In this document: in pieces, positions 20,763-30,383 of the stretch
How the letters are laid out: every line of letters begins with the position of its first letter
Numbering within the stretch: position 1 is the stretch's first letter
Assembly: GCF_004340985.1 (NCBI RefSeq)
Contig: NZ_SLYB01000001.1
Coordinates: 186,001-250,000, forward strand
Reading direction: 5' to 3'
DNA: 64,000 bases
Source of the DNA: Cricetibacter osteomyelitidis
GTDB lineage: Bacteria; Pseudomonadota; Gammaproteobacteria; Enterobacterales; Pasteurellaceae
Made by a program: the position numbers and the translations under genes
The notes under the pieces: model-generated
Told to the model about the DNA's origin: nothing
Seen by the model: only the letters and a program-made list of their open reading frames with translations
Databases searched by the model: none

Positions 20763-20790
20763 ATTATAATGATAATCGAAAGCCAGTCAA
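20763..20790 (-). promoter_or_regulatory. Promoter of the tRNA-Val cluster
   Basis: On the minus strand TTGACT (20790-20785) and a perfect TATAAT (20768-20763) are separated by 16 bp, 16 bp ahead of the first tRNA base. Confidence 0.8.
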
Positions 20791-20910
20791 TCTATTTTTT
20801 CAAAAAAACTGTTGATTGACTTAAAAATAGTCATAAAACAGAAATATTCCCTAAAAAATATAGTACAATACGGCAAATTTTTAAATAACAATAAAATAAA
20901 GGTTAATAAA

Positions 20911-22350
20911 ATGAAAATCGAAGCATTATTTGATTTAGATCCGAATGTAAAAGTGCGTACCCGTTTTGCCCCAAGTCCGACCGGTTATTTGCATGTAGGT
21001 GGTGCGAGAACGGCATTGTATTCTTGGCTTTATGCAAAACATAATCAGGGCGAATTTGTATTGCGTATTGAGGATACGGATTTAGAACGTTCCACGCCGG
21101 AAGCAACGGCCGCTATTTTAGAAGGAATGGAATGGTTGAATTTAGCCTGGGAACACGGGCCTTATTACCAAACCAAACGTTTTGATCGTTATAATCAAGT
21201 GATCGATCAAATGATCGAACAAGGCTTGGCCTATCGTTGCTATTGTAGCAAAGAGCGTTTGGAACAATTACGTCACACGCAAGAACAACACAAAGAAAAA
21301 CCGCGTTATGATCGTCATTGTTTGAACGATCACAGTCATTCTGTTCATGAGCCGCATGTAGTACGTTTTAAAAATCCGCAAGAAGGTTCCGTAATTTTTG
21401 ATGATGCGGTACGTGGTCGCATCGAAATCAGTAACGGCGAATTAGATGATTTAATTATCCGCCGTACCGACGGTTCACCAACATATAATTTCTGTGTGGT
21501 GGTGGACGACTGGGATATGGGCATTACTCACGTAGTACGCGGCGAAGACCATATTAACAATACTCCGCGTCAAATCAATATTTTGCAAGCACTAGGCGCA
21601 CCGATTCCTACTTATGCACACGTTTCAATGATCAATGGCGATGACGGACAAAAATTATCTAAACGCCACGGTGCGGTAAGCGTTATGCAATATCGCGACG
21701 AAGGCTATTTGCCGGAAGCATTGGTGAACTATTTAGTGCGTTTAGGTTGGGGACACGGCGACCAAGAAATTTTTACCCGTCAGGAAATGATTGATTTATT
21801 TGATATTCATTCGGTGAGTAAATCCGCCAGTGCGTTCAATACGGAAAAATTATTATGGTTGAATCACCATTATATTCGTGAATTACCGCCGGAATATGTG
21901 GCAAAACACTTAGCATGGCACTATCAAAATCAACAAATTGATATCTCTAACGGCCCGTCATTAGAGGAAATCGTCACAATGCTTGGTGAACGTTGCAAAA
22001 CTTTAAAAGAAATGGCTGCGGCAAGCCGCTATTTCTTTGAAGAATTCGATGACTATGATGAAAGTGCGGTGAAAAAACACTTTAAATCTGCGGCAATAGA
22101 ACCGTTACAAAAAGTTTTGGAAAAACTGACCGCACTTTCAACTTGGGATTTGCACAGCACCCACGAAGCCATTGAACAAACCGCTGCCGAATTAGAAGTC
22201 GGCATGGGTAAAGTGGGAATGCCGTTGCGTGTGGCTGTGACAGGTTCCGGTCAATCGCCGTCAATGGATGTTACCTTAGTGGGTATCGGCAAAGAACGCG
22301 TGCTTAAACGTATTCAAAAAGCTATTGATTTTATTAAAGCAAATAATTGA
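20911..22350 (+). CDS. gltX: Glutamyl-tRNA synthetase
   Basis: GltX charges tRNA-Glu with glutamate. The ATG at 20911 behind AAAGG is chosen because the protein then begins [25 protein letters not shown]; the open frame upstream is AT-rich filler. The 479-residue length is normal. The class I signature is [13 protein letters not shown] (HIGH-type) near residues 19-31, and the KLSKRHG motif (KMSKS-type) lies about residue 250. The C-terminal anticodon-binding helical domain carries two uptake signals in its coding sequence near 22060 and 22130. Confidence 0.97.
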   Translation: MKIEALFDLDPNVKVRTRFAPSPTGYLHVGGARTALYSWLYAKHNQGEFVLRIEDTDLERSTPEATAAILEGMEWLNLAWEHGPYYQTKRFDRYNQVIDQMIEQGLAYRCYCSKERLEQLRHTQEQHKEKPRYDRHCLNDHSHSVHEPHVVRFKNPQEGSVIFDDAVRGRIEISNGELDDLIIRRTDGSPTYNFCVVVDDWDMGITHVVRGEDHINNTPRQINILQALGAPIPTYAHVSMINGDDGQKLSKRHGAVSVMQYRDEGYLPEALVNYLVRLGWGHGDQEIFTRQEMIDLFDIHSVSKSASAFNTEKLLWLNHHYIRELPPEYVAKHLAWHYQNQQIDISNGPSLEEIVTMLGERCKTLKEMAAASRYFFEEFDDYDESAVKKHFKSAAIEPLQKVLEKLTALSTWDLHSTHEAIEQTAAELEVGMGKVGMPLRVAVTGSGQSPSMDVTLVGIGKERVLKRIQKAIDFIKANN

Positions 22351-22439
22351 TTTAATTTTAAGCAAGCAAAAACAATTTCAAGATTTCGCCTTGACAGAAT
22401 AAGCGGCGGCAATTATTATTACCGCCACTTAGCAAATTC

Positions 22440-22515
<76 letters not shown>

Positions 22516-22523
22516 AATTTATT

Positions 22524-22578
22524 AGGCTTGTCAAAGGGTTAGGATATTAATCTAATCCGGTTGATAAGCCTTTTTTTT
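22524..22578 (+). terminator. Terminator after tRNA-Ala
   Basis: AGGCTTGTCAA and TTGATAAGCCT flank an inner GGTTAGGATATTAATCTAATCC hairpin. The extended stem is followed by eight T residues. Confidence 0.75.
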
Positions 22579-22770
22579 GGTTTGTGTCAAATTTGTGGCG
22601 TTGTCCACATGAGCTTTTAAATGCTCCACAGATAAATGAGCATATTTTCGCACAGTGTCGTATTTACTCTATCCGCCGGGCTGTTGCAGCACGTAAAGTG
22701 GTGTGCCGGACATAATATGACAAGTTACCTAAGTATGCCATAAATCGTGAAATCGAAAATCTTGGTGTAA
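22552..22770 (-). pseudogene. Decayed C-terminus of a tyrosine integrase
   Basis: Read on the minus strand in a single frame, the sequence gives QDFRFHDLWHT, then a stop, VTCHIMSGTPLYVLQQPGG, then a stop, SKYDTVRKYAHLSVEHLKAH. This is the end of a phage integrase with the catalytic RKYAHL tyrosine box. Both stops (TAG) stand where the family has Trp, and the catalytic RHT arginine has become Trp, all explicable by single transitions. It ends facing the tRNA-Ala gene, as integrases at tRNA attachment sites often do. The N-terminal part is absent. Confidence 0.88.
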
Positions 22771-22823
22771 TAGACAGATGGTTAGAAACCATCAGATACC
22801 CGGACGAAAAAAGAGAATTGATC

Positions 22824-23273
22824 GTGTTGAAAAATCAAAAAATAAGACGGCTTTTAGCTTATTGTGACCTTGCCGTTATTATAATTTATATCCTATTTGC
22901 TTTATTTAAAGGAAATATTCCTTTCTATACCGATTGGATTAATATTGGTAATAATATCAATCTGTTCTTTGAATCGAACCTTGATTCTTTTTGGGTTAAA
23001 TTTATTTATTTTTCGGCTTATTCCACTTTTGTTTTATATTTCTCATTTATTTTCTCTATTTGGGGATATTTTAGAAATGTAAAATGGATAAAATGGCTCG
23101 CATTATGCCAATTACCTTTAAGATTGATAACTCAAACGGAGACGATACCATTTTTTCTGACTATTAATCAATTGATATTTAGTGCATTACCGTTATGGTG
23201 GAATATTGGCATAATCTGTCTTTTGTTCGGAATATTGGAACTTTTAAAAGTCGTTTATTTATTTAAACAATAA
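22824..23273 (+). CDS. Hypothetical four-helix membrane protein
   Basis: GTG at 22824 follows AAGAGA at a suitable distance; TTG at 22818 or 22827 are alternatives. The ~149-residue product is very hydrophobic and AT-rich, with segments at about residues 15-32, 55-78, 87-103 and 120-145. No family is recognised. It begins just beyond the integrase remnant and is followed by its own terminator, so it may be surviving cargo of the decayed element. Confidence 0.5.
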   Translation: MLKNQKIRRLLAYCDLAVIIIYILFALFKGNIPFYTDWINIGNNINLFFESNLDSFWVKFIYFSAYSTFVLYFSFIFSIWGYFRNVKWIKWLALCQLPLRLITQTETIPFFLTINQLIFSALPLWWNIGIICLLFGILELLKVVYLFKQ

Positions 23274-23292
23274 ATAAGAATCTTATTCGCAT

Positions 23293-23324
23293 AAACCGTT
23301 TGCAGTGATGTAAGCGGTTTTTTT
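23293..23324 (+). terminator. Rho-independent terminator
   Basis: AAACCGTT (23293-23300) pairs with AAGCGGTTT (23312-23320) and is followed by T residues to 23324, just after the membrane protein gene. Confidence 0.75.
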
Positions 23325-23338
23325 ATTACCTTTAAAGT

Positions 23339-23535
23339 ATGGTGTGGTCTGGTTTTTCCGGTTTGCTTGGCTTAGCGATCAGCAAAATCCGATGATATTA
23401 AACTTTGCTGTCGGGATTTTAACCGCACTTGTCAATACATATGCAAAATACTCGGAAGGTAGAGCGAGAGAAAGGGCGGAAGAACGGGAAGAATTTGAAA
23501 GTACAACAATTAAAACGAGGGTTACGGATGAGTAA
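23339..23535 (+). pseudogene. Frameshifted small phage-type membrane protein
   Basis: From the ATG at 23339 one frame reads MVWSGFSGLLGLAISKIR and stops. The adjacent frame then reads NPMILNFAVGILTALVNTYAKYSEG, followed by a charged RARERAEEREEFES tail. Together they look like one short membrane protein of the size and layout of phage lysis-cassette or holin-like proteins, broken by a single-base shift near 23390. The family assignment is weak; the frame disruption itself is visible. The ribosome site is poor. Confidence 0.45.
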
Positions 23536-23605
23536 GATGCATCGCATAAAATATGCAAGATTTTTCTGAAAAAGTGCTAATATATCCTCCCAAACAGGAG
23601 AAAAT

Positions 23606-23938
23606 ATGATGAAAAAAGTTATTATCTTGTTTTTAAGCATCTTATTAGTGGCTTGTTTTAATAACAGTTTAATTCAAGACGAAGATATGGCGTTGGAAAA
23701 AGTGGTTCAGTCCATCGAAAAGCACAAATTAACTCTTTTGGAAAGGGAATGTTTATTTTTCATTTCTAATGATAAAGGAACATATTATGAGATAGAAGTG
23801 AGGGAAAAACATAATGAAAAATGCGGTGGAGATCCATTGACAGCACCGAGATTATTTAGTTATGAGGTAGATAAGCAAACAGGAAAAATGCAAACAGATG
23901 AACCGGTTTGGCGTGGTGAAAAGAGAAAGATTGATTAA
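23606..23938 (+). CDS. Small lipoprotein of unknown function
   Basis: The 110-residue product has a lipoprotein signal peptide ending in the lipobox LLVAC (Cys17), so it is probably membrane-attached and faces the periplasm. ACAGGAGAA precedes the ATG. The mature part is small and charged, with two cysteines (REC and KCGG) that could bridge, and ends PRLFSYEVDKQTGKM. I do not recognise a function. It lies at the edge of the decayed phage region. Confidence 0.7.
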   Translation: MMKKVIILFLSILLVACFNNSLIQDEDMALEKVVQSIEKHKLTLLERECLFFISNDKGTYYEIEVREKHNEKCGGDPLTAPRLFSYEVDKQTGKMQTDEPVWRGEKRKID

Positions 23939-24050
23939 TATCCATTTTTAAAAATAACCAAAAACAAAACCCCGAAAAGTACGAACTTCCAGTTTTTTAT
24001 TGAATTACGGTTCAAGGCGATTAAAACAGAAACGCTAAAATTAACCCCAA

Positions 24051-24083
24051 CCCTTTGAATTCCATTCAAGGGATTTTCTTTTT
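24051..24083 (+). terminator. Hairpin terminator before the fhu operon
   Basis: CCCTTTGAAT (24051-24060) pairs with ATTCAAGGG (24064-24072) and is followed by a T-rich tract. It insulates the siderophore operon from upstream transcription. Confidence 0.6.
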
Positions 24084-24100
24084 CAGTATTATTTCATTGA

Positions 24101-24129
24101 TTGAAATAAAAATGATTTTCATATACAAT
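24101..24129 (+). promoter_or_regulatory. Promoter with overlapping Fur-like box for fhuCDBA
   Basis: TTGAAA (24101-24106) and TACAAT (24124-24129) have 17-bp spacing. The spacer contains AAAATGATTTTCATATAC, which resembles the Fur consensus (GATAATGATAATCATTATC family). Iron-bound Fur would block this promoter, matching the iron-uptake role of the operon. Confidence 0.7.
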
Positions 24130-24162
24130 CCATGTAGATTTTTTAACCAACAACTATTGCGT

Positions 24163-24927
24163 ATGTTTCAACTGAATCAAGTTTCTTTTGCTATTCCACA
24201 ACGGACTTTATTGCAGCCCGTGTCTTTGACCTTTGAACAGGGCAAGGTGTATGGATTGATTGGGCATAATGGTTCGGGGAAATCCACCTTGATTAAGTTA
24301 ATGGCTCGTCAGCAAAAGTTGAGCGGTGGTGAGATTTTGGTAAATCAAAAGCCTATTGAGCAATGGGGAAGCCGTGAGTTTGCCCGTGAAGTTGCATATT
24401 TACCGCAACATTTGCCGACAGCAACCCAGTTAACAACTTGTGAATTAATCGCTATGGGACGTTATGCGTGGCAAGGTCTGTTTGGACGTAAAAATGAACA
24501 AGATCAACAGATTATCCAACAAGCAATGGAGTTAACCCACACCACAAAATTTACCGATCAACTGGTGGATACGCTGTCAGGCGGCGAACGTTCCCGTATT
24601 TGGCTGGCGATGTTGCTGGCTCAGCAAAGCAATTTTTTATTATTAGACGAACCGCTAGCCCCGTTGGATATTGCTCATCAGGTGGACGTGATGCAATTGA
24701 TTCATAAACTCAGTCGTGAGTTGAATTTGGGTATCGTGATTGTGATCCACGATATTAATCTGGCTTCCCGTTTTTGCGATCATTTGGTGGCTTTGCATAG
24801 CGGACATTTGTTGTCACAAGGTAATTCGGCGGAGATCGTCAATCCATCGTCTTTAAATGCGATTTACGGCATTGATCTGAATGTGATTTCTCATCCGCAA
24901 GCGGGTTGTCCGGTGAGTTTTTTTTAA
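24163..24927 (+). CDS. fhuC: Ferric-hydroxamate ABC transporter, ATP-binding protein
   Basis: ATG at 24163 gives a 254-residue ATPase of the FepC/FhuC type. Walker A is GHNGSGKST, signature LSGGERSRIWLAM and Walker B LLLDEPLAPLD, followed by IVIHDINLASRFCD with the switch His. It powers import of the siderophore through FhuB. The stop TAA overlaps the next ATG by one base (TAATG), giving tight coupling. The C-D-B-A order with a downstream receptor matches the ferrichrome uptake operon known from Actinobacillus pleuropneumoniae. Confidence 0.9.
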   Translation: MFQLNQVSFAIPQRTLLQPVSLTFEQGKVYGLIGHNGSGKSTLIKLMARQQKLSGGEILVNQKPIEQWGSREFAREVAYLPQHLPTATQLTTCELIAMGRYAWQGLFGRKNEQDQQIIQQAMELTHTTKFTDQLVDTLSGGERSRIWLAMLLAQQSNFLLLDEPLAPLDIAHQVDVMQLIHKLSRELNLGIVIVIHDINLASRFCDHLVALHSGHLLSQGNSAEIVNPSSLNAIYGIDLNVISHPQAGCPVSFF

Positions 24928-25814
24928 TGCGTAATTTGTTGATTTCGTTATTTTTATTATTTATCAGCTTAATTGTAAAAGCCGGTGAAGGGCAACATTG
25001 TACCGCTACGCTGGATTGGACGGTGGCCGAAACTTTGATTGCCTTAGGCGAACCGCCTTGTGCCGTGGGGGACGTGGACGGATATAAAAAATGGGTAGTA
25101 GAACCGAAATTGCCTGATGATGTGATCGATTTAGGGATTCGCAATCAACCGAATCAAGAAGTGATCGCTTATTTGTCTTATTCATTGAGAGCTTCCAATT
25201 TGGTGTTTATCAATACATCGTTTTATCAAGCTACCACGCCAATGTTGCAGAAATTTGATCAAATTGATGCTATTCATCAGGTGGATTTTTATCAATCCGG
25301 CAATGCTTGGCAGAATATTGTGGATGCTACGCAGAAAGTGGCGGATTTTCTCAATAAGCCAGAAAGTGCGGTGCAACTAATGCAAGAATTTTCACAAAAA
25401 ATCACCGCACTTCAACCGCAGACCAAAGCCTTTACGAATAGACCGGTGGCGTTGGTGCAGTTTATTGATACCCGTCATTTGCGTATTTACGGCACGAACA
25501 GCCCTTTCGGTGAAGTGTTGCGTCAGCTGGATTTTCATAATGCCTGGCAAGGAGCGGTGAACGATTGGGGATTTGAAACCATTAATATCACGCAACTGGC
25601 GAAATTACCGAAAAACAGCCGTTTTGTTGTGGTGAAGCCTTATCCGACCAATATTGCTACGGCATTGACCCATAACACTTTATGGCAACATTTGCCTATG
25701 TCGGAAAATGCGTTGGTGTTACCGGCAATTTGGACGTTCGGCGGTATTCCGTCTGCTCAGCGTTTTGCGGAAAGTTTGGTGTTTGCCTTAGAAAACGGAG
25801 GTGAACCGTGGTAA
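24927..25814 (+). CDS. fhuD: Ferric-hydroxamate periplasmic binding protein
   Basis: The start is the ATG that overlaps the fhuC stop. The 295-residue protein has a signal peptide (about residues 1-19, ending VKAGEG). It has the two-lobed helical-backbone binding fold with TLDWTVAETLIALGEPPCAVGD near the N-terminus and VQFIDTRHLRIYGTNSPFGEVLRQL in the second lobe, as in FhuD/BtuF relatives. It delivers the ferric siderophore from the outer-membrane receptor to FhuB. It overlaps fhuB by 7 bp. Confidence 0.88.
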   Translation: MRNLLISLFLLFISLIVKAGEGQHCTATLDWTVAETLIALGEPPCAVGDVDGYKKWVVEPKLPDDVIDLGIRNQPNQEVIAYLSYSLRASNLVFINTSFYQATTPMLQKFDQIDAIHQVDFYQSGNAWQNIVDATQKVADFLNKPESAVQLMQEFSQKITALQPQTKAFTNRPVALVQFIDTRHLRIYGTNSPFGEVLRQLDFHNAWQGAVNDWGFETINITQLAKLPKNSRFVVVKPYPTNIATALTHNTLWQHLPMSENALVLPAIWTFGGIPSAQRFAESLVFALENGGEPW

Positions 25815-27784
25815 AAACATTACAAAATCATACCGCACTTTTCTTTATACTGTTAAGTATCGCATTTGTGACATTATTTGTGCTCTTAATTAATGTGCAA
25901 TTACCTGAAAATTCATTATTTATTGACCTATTTAAGAAAAGTGACAACCTTGATTTATTATTGGTGCAAAGTTACAGTTTGCCTCGTGTGACAATTGCTT
26001 TGCTTTCCGGTGGTTTATTGGGATTTGCCAGTTTATTGTTGCAACAGGTGATGAATAATCCGCTGGCTTCCGATAATACTTTGGGGATTAGTAGCGGTGC
26101 ACAGCTGGCGTTATTTTTAACGGCGATTTTCTTTCCAGGTTGGTTGGATAAAGGATCCGCTTTTGTCGCGGTGATCGGCGCAATGATCAGCCTGTTATTC
26201 GTGCTGTGCTTGTCATGGCGGAAAGCAATGTCGCCGTTATTACTAATTTTAGCGGGTTTGGTGGTGAATTTATATTTCGGTTCTTTTTCTGCTTTGATGA
26301 TGTTGTTCTATCCGGAAGAATCCCGTGGATTGGCTCAATGGGGAGCGGGTTCCTTAGTGCAGGAATCTTGGCGGGATAGCCAATGGCTTACTCTTCAAGC
26401 AATACCGATATTTGCCGTTATCGCAATGTTTATCCGCCCTTTGGGGATTTTGTCTCTCAATGAAAGCAATGCCATCAGCCTTGGTGTACCGGTGAACCGC
26501 TTACGCGTTATTGGCGTGGTAGCGGCATCGTATTTAATTGCCGGTGTCGTTAGTGCCGTGGGAATGTTGGGGTTTATCGGCCTGGCATCAGCCACCATAG
26601 TGCGGCAACTGGGCGTGCGAACCTTTAAAAATCAACTGATTTTAGCCTTTATCAGCGGAGCGTTATTATTAGCGGTAACGGATCTGATTCTGCAATTCAT
26701 CACCTTTTATTACAACATCAATCTACCTACGGGAGCGGTGACATCATTGCTCGGCACGCCTTTATTATTATGGTTGATGTTTCGAGCCTTGCCTCATACC
26801 GGCCGCGTGACCGAACAGTCCGCAGTAAAATTCCGTCAATTCTCACCGCACTTTATTTGGCTATTACTGATTGTTTTAGGCTTAGTTTGCTTTGTGACAT
26901 TAAATTTCGGACGCTACCAACATGGCTGGGTGACTAATGATTTTGAACCGTTAAAACAACTGTTTTTTGAATTACGTTATCCGCGAATGATCACCGCATT
27001 ATCCGTGGGTGTATTGCTTTCTATTGCTGGTGTGTTATTGCAACGCTTAACCCTAAACCCGATGGCCAGCCCGGAATTATTAGGTGTGTCATCAGGCACC
27101 GGTATGGGCGTGCTGACGATTTTGTTTTTTTCCGGCACGCAATCTCCATCCTTATTCTGGCTAGCAGGCATCGCGGGAGCATGTATGGCATTGGGAGTGC
27201 TATCGACTATTAACCAACGCAATGGAATGTTGCCGGAAAAAGTATTGCTCACCGGTATCAGCTTATCCGCATTGTTTGACACTTTGCAACGCTTGGCCAT
27301 CGCCGGCGGTTCGCCGCGGGCAATGCAGTTGGTCTCTTGGACATCAGGTTCGACTCAGCAATTCGACGGTAATTTTGCCCTGCCGTTTTTGTTGGTGAGT
27401 TTGACATTACTGGTCGTGAGCATTTTATTCAGCCGTTGGTTAGAAATCTTAAATTTACAAGCTCCAATGGCTCAAGCCTTGGGCTTAAACTTGGTAAAAG
27501 TGCGGTGGATTTTGATTTTATTTTCCGCGTTACTCACTGCATTAGCTACGTTAGTTATTGGCCCATTAAGTTTTATCGGTTTGCTCGTGCCACATTTAAC
27601 TCGCAGTTTAGGTGTGTATAAAGCCCATCAACAATTAATCGTGTCCGCCTTATTGGGCGGATTGATTATGGTGCTGGCGGACTGGCTCGGCAGACAAGTG
27701 ATGTTCCCTTATGAAATCCCTGCCGGATTAGTGGCAACCTTGCTGGGCGGCGGGTATTTTTTATTGATGATGAGAAAGATTTAA
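25808..27784 (+). CDS. fhuB: Ferric-hydroxamate permease, fused double-length form
   Basis: The start is GTG behind an ideal GGAGGTG, inside the end of fhuD. At 658 residues it contains two consecutive FecCD-type permease halves. Each has about ten helices and its own motif (LASDNTLGISSGAQLAL in the first, MASPELLGVSSGTGMGVL in the second), plus GPLSFIGLLVPHLTRSLG near the end for the ATPase contact. A fused permease is characteristic of FhuB, as opposed to the separate pairs of most siderophore systems, which supports hydroxamate specificity. Confidence 0.92.
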   Translation: MVKTLQNHTALFFILLSIAFVTLFVLLINVQLPENSLFIDLFKKSDNLDLLLVQSYSLPRVTIALLSGGLLGFASLLLQQVMNNPLASDNTLGISSGAQLALFLTAIFFPGWLDKGSAFVAVIGAMISLLFVLCLSWRKAMSPLLLILAGLVVNLYFGSFSALMMLFYPEESRGLAQWGAGSLVQESWRDSQWLTLQAIPIFAVIAMFIRPLGILSLNESNAISLGVPVNRLRVIGVVAASYLIAGVVSAVGMLGFIGLASATIVRQLGVRTFKNQLILAFISGALLLAVTDLILQFITFYYNINLPTGAVTSLLGTPLLLWLMFRALPHTGRVTEQSAVKFRQFSPHFIWLLLIVLGLVCFVTLNFGRYQHGWVTNDFEPLKQLFFELRYPRMITALSVGVLLSIAGVLLQRLTLNPMASPELLGVSSGTGMGVLTILFFSGTQSPSLFWLAGIAGACMALGVLSTINQRNGMLPEKVLLTGISLSALFDTLQRLAIAGGSPRAMQLVSWTSGSTQQFDGNFALPFLLVSLTLLVVSILFSRWLEILNLQAPMAQALGLNLVKVRWILILFSALLTALATLVIGPLSFIGLLVPHLTRSLGVYKAHQQLIVSALLGGLIMVLADWLGRQVMFPYEIPAGLVATLLGGGYFLLMMRKI

Positions 27785-27933
27785 CACTATGAATATATTT
27801 TTAAATACACTACGACACCACCGTTATTGGGAATGATTTTCTCACATTTTTGCCATCAGCCACGATGCAGTGAAAAACAGGAAAACGAGTAGTATCAACG
27901 ACTTTTTAACTTAAACCTTAAAGGAAGCTAAAG

Positions 27934-29967
27934 ATGAAAAAATCTTTTATTTACAGCAGCGTCGCAAGTACGGTAATTTTTGCTTTAAATCCGGCCCTTG
28001 CGGAAGAAACGGTTACTGAAGAGCTTGAAGCGATTGAAGTGGTTGGGACTACCAATAAAATCGGTACTGGCGTCGATTTCTTATCTGCACAATCTAATGC
28101 GTTAATTACCGAACAACAAATCCAAGAATCCGGCTCTGTTAAGGTTGACGATATTTTAAAATACGAATCCGGTGTGAATGTCGGTATGTATGGCAATGAT
28201 ACGAAACAAGAGTGGATTAAAATTCGTGGTTTTGATCCAAGTTTAGTCGTTGATGGTGCACCTGCAACAGATCACGGTTTTTATAGAACAATGCCGAATA
28301 CTTATGGTATTGAAGCGATTGAAATTGTAAAAGGTGCCGATTCTGTTATTTATGGGGGAGCGCAAACAGGTGGTTTAGTGAATGTAATTACTAAACGACC
28401 AACTCAAATACCACAGGGTGAAATTGGTGTGAATTTCGGTACTCAAGGTTATCGCGGTGTATTTGGCGATTACAGCGGTAGTTTAAACACGGATAACAGC
28501 GTACGTTATCGTCTCGTCGGCGATTATTATCATCGTGAAGGTGATATTAACGGTAAAACTGATAACTATTATATTGCACCAAGTTTAACCTGGGATATCA
28601 ACAAAGATACCGGCTTAACCGTGCTGAGCAGTTTTTCACGCCAAGTAGGCGATCCAACGAGTGTCCATATCCCGGCAAACGGCTCATTATTTGCTACTTC
28701 TGTCGGAACAATTTCCCGCAGTACGGATTATAGCGAACCAAATGATGAATATGTCGATCGCAAACAAATGCGTATTGGTTATGAATTCAGCCATAATTTT
28801 GGTGATGGTTTAAAATTTACTCAAAACTATCAATACTATCAACAAGATTTGGATTGGTTAGGGGTATTTGCTTGGTCATCGGATGGTGCACGCACAGCAT
28901 ACCGCGGTTATTCTTATACTGACGGTAAAATGAGAGTACACACCGTGGATAACCGTTTAAGCAAAGAATGGAAAGGGGATAATTGGAACAATACGTTATT
29001 AGGCGGTATTGATTATATCCATTCAAAAACAACCGGGGTAAATAATGGATTTGGAACGGTGAATGCGACGGATTTGTTTAATCCTGTCTCTGGCAATTCA
29101 GGTATTGTAAAAAGCGGTTCAACTTATAATACAAGAGTGTATCAGACCGGTTATTATTTGCGTGATCAATTTAAATTAGGTCATTTTGTGGGTAATCTCG
29201 GTTTCCGTCACGATAAGGCTAAAGGCGATACGTTGTCCGGCACGACTTATAATTCTTATAATGTAAGCCATAATTCTTATCAAGCCAGTGCGATGTATAA
29301 TTTTGATTTCGGATTATCGCCTTATGTGAGTTATTCTGAGTCATTCCGTGCAGAAGCGGGTGTTGATGGTTATGGTAATCCCTATAAACCGTATGAAGGT
29401 CGCCAATATGAAGCGGGTGTGAAATATTTACCAAGTTGGATTGACGGTAAAATTTCTGCGGCTTATTTTGATTTAGAAGAGAAAAATGCATTAGTTGCAG
29501 ATGTAACGGGTATTCAACTTCAAATCGGTAAACGCAATAGCAAAGGTATTGAAGTACAAGCGGATGCTTATATTGCTAAAAACTGGAATGTCGCTCTTGC
29601 TTATACTTACACAAAAGCTGAACAGGATGTGAGTGCAATCCGCAAAGTTCGTGCTTCATTGATTCCACGTCACCAGGCATCGGCACAATTAAAATATCGT
29701 TTTACCAATGGTACATTAGATGGGGTAATGGTCGGAGCGGGTGTTCGTTATGTTGGTACAACAGTTGATGAACAATATTTCAGCGGTTACAAAATCCCCT
29801 CTTACACATTGGTGGATTTAATGGTTCAATATGATTTTGCCGATCACTGGCGTATGCAGTTGAATGTCAACAACTTAGCGGATAAGAAATATCTTGCCGG
29901 TTGTGATTATTATTGCTACTTCGGAGCAGAACGCAGTATTACAGGTTCAATCAGCTACAAATTCTAA
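27934..29967 (+). CDS. fhuA: TonB-dependent siderophore receptor, FhuA-like
   Basis: The 677-residue outer-membrane protein has a signal peptide ending ALA-EE. It carries a TonB-box-like segment (EAIEVVGTT), a plug domain with VDDILKYESGVNV, WIKIRGFDPSLVVDG and GADSVIYGGAQTGGLVNVITKRP, and a beta barrel ending in a terminal Phe (SITGSISYKF). It sits 149 bp after fhuB with AAAGGAAGC as ribosome site, and probably imports ferrichrome-type hydroxamates. The gap before it contains another Fur-like patch (AATGATTTTCTCA), so it may have an extra promoter. A terminator follows. Confidence 0.88.
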   Translation: MKKSFIYSSVASTVIFALNPALAEETVTEELEAIEVVGTTNKIGTGVDFLSAQSNALITEQQIQESGSVKVDDILKYESGVNVGMYGNDTKQEWIKIRGFDPSLVVDGAPATDHGFYRTMPNTYGIEAIEIVKGADSVIYGGAQTGGLVNVITKRPTQIPQGEIGVNFGTQGYRGVFGDYSGSLNTDNSVRYRLVGDYYHREGDINGKTDNYYIAPSLTWDINKDTGLTVLSSFSRQVGDPTSVHIPANGSLFATSVGTISRSTDYSEPNDEYVDRKQMRIGYEFSHNFGDGLKFTQNYQYYQQDLDWLGVFAWSSDGARTAYRGYSYTDGKMRVHTVDNRLSKEWKGDNWNNTLLGGIDYIHSKTTGVNNGFGTVNATDLFNPVSGNSGIVKSGSTYNTRVYQTGYYLRDQFKLGHFVGNLGFRHDKAKGDTLSGTTYNSYNVSHNSYQASAMYNFDFGLSPYVSYSESFRAEAGVDGYGNPYKPYEGRQYEAGVKYLPSWIDGKISAAYFDLEEKNALVADVTGIQLQIGKRNSKGIEVQADAYIAKNWNVALAYTYTKAEQDVSAIRKVRASLIPRHQASAQLKYRFTNGTLDGVMVGAGVRYVGTTVDEQYFSGYKIPSYTLVDLMVQYDFADHWRMQLNVNNLADKKYLAGCDYYCYFGAERSITGSISYKF

Positions 29968-29979
29968 TTCCAAAAACAA

Positions 29980-30006
29980 CGACCGCATTAAAGTGCGGTC
30001 GCTTTT
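29980..30006 (+). terminator. Uptake-signal terminator after the receptor gene
   Basis: CGACCGCA (29980-29987) pairs with TGCGGTCG (29994-30001) and is followed by CTTTTTC. The right arm contains the AAGTGCGGT uptake core. Confidence 0.88.
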
Positions 30007-30024
30007 TCAGAAAAGGTGTAATGG

Positions 30025-30082
30025 AAAAAAGTGGGTTAACGCCAGGCACTATAAGGCTTTAACCCAAATTTTGTCTACTATG
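30025..30082. repeat. Intergenic repeat, copy A (left side of sugar island)
   Basis: AAAAAAGTGGGTTAA, a short loop, GGCTTTAACCCA and then ATTTTGTCTACTATG. The same elements in the same order occur at 39256-39318. The GTGGGTTAA/TTAACCCA arms are an inverted repeat. The origin is unknown. Confidence 0.8.
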
Positions 30083-30383
30083 GTGAAAATCAGATACGAG
30101 ATTCCACAAAAGTTGGATTGCACTTCCAATCTATTAAGGTGCATATTTTTTATACTACAAATCAAAAATCAGACCTCTCTTCAATTTTGCTAAAAATTTT
30201 GCCAAAAACACGATCTAGTTCACAATTTTTTAACTTCATCATTGCTCAATATAATTTTTAATGTTACATATAGTTTTAGACAATTTATTTCAAATTGTTT
30301 AATTTTGGAATTTATATTCTCAAATCGGAATGTAGCTGTAATTCAGGATGTAGTGATTAACTCAACTTTTCAGGAGTAACATT
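30083..30383. other. Upstream region of the sugar-uptake operon
   Basis: No gene is visible in these 300 bp. It must hold the operon promoter. CACGATCTAGTTCACA (30209-30224) is a weak CRP-like site with one good half (TCACA). A ribosome site TCAGGAG precedes the first gene. Confidence 0.4.

Noticed and set aside
20812-20910. N-terminal extension of gltX
   Set aside because: The added residues are AT-rich and unlike the family; ATG at 20911 with AAAGG gives the normal GltX start.
23344-23535. Intact 63-codon gene starting at GTG 23344
   Set aside because: The first 13 codons make poor sense, while the neighbouring frame from ATG 23339 supplies a sensible hydrophobic start; a frameshifted gene fits better.
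27785-27933. A second Fur box before the siderophore receptor gene
   Set aside because: AATGATTTTCTCA matches only part of the consensus and no good promoter elements surround it; mentioned only in the receptor entry.
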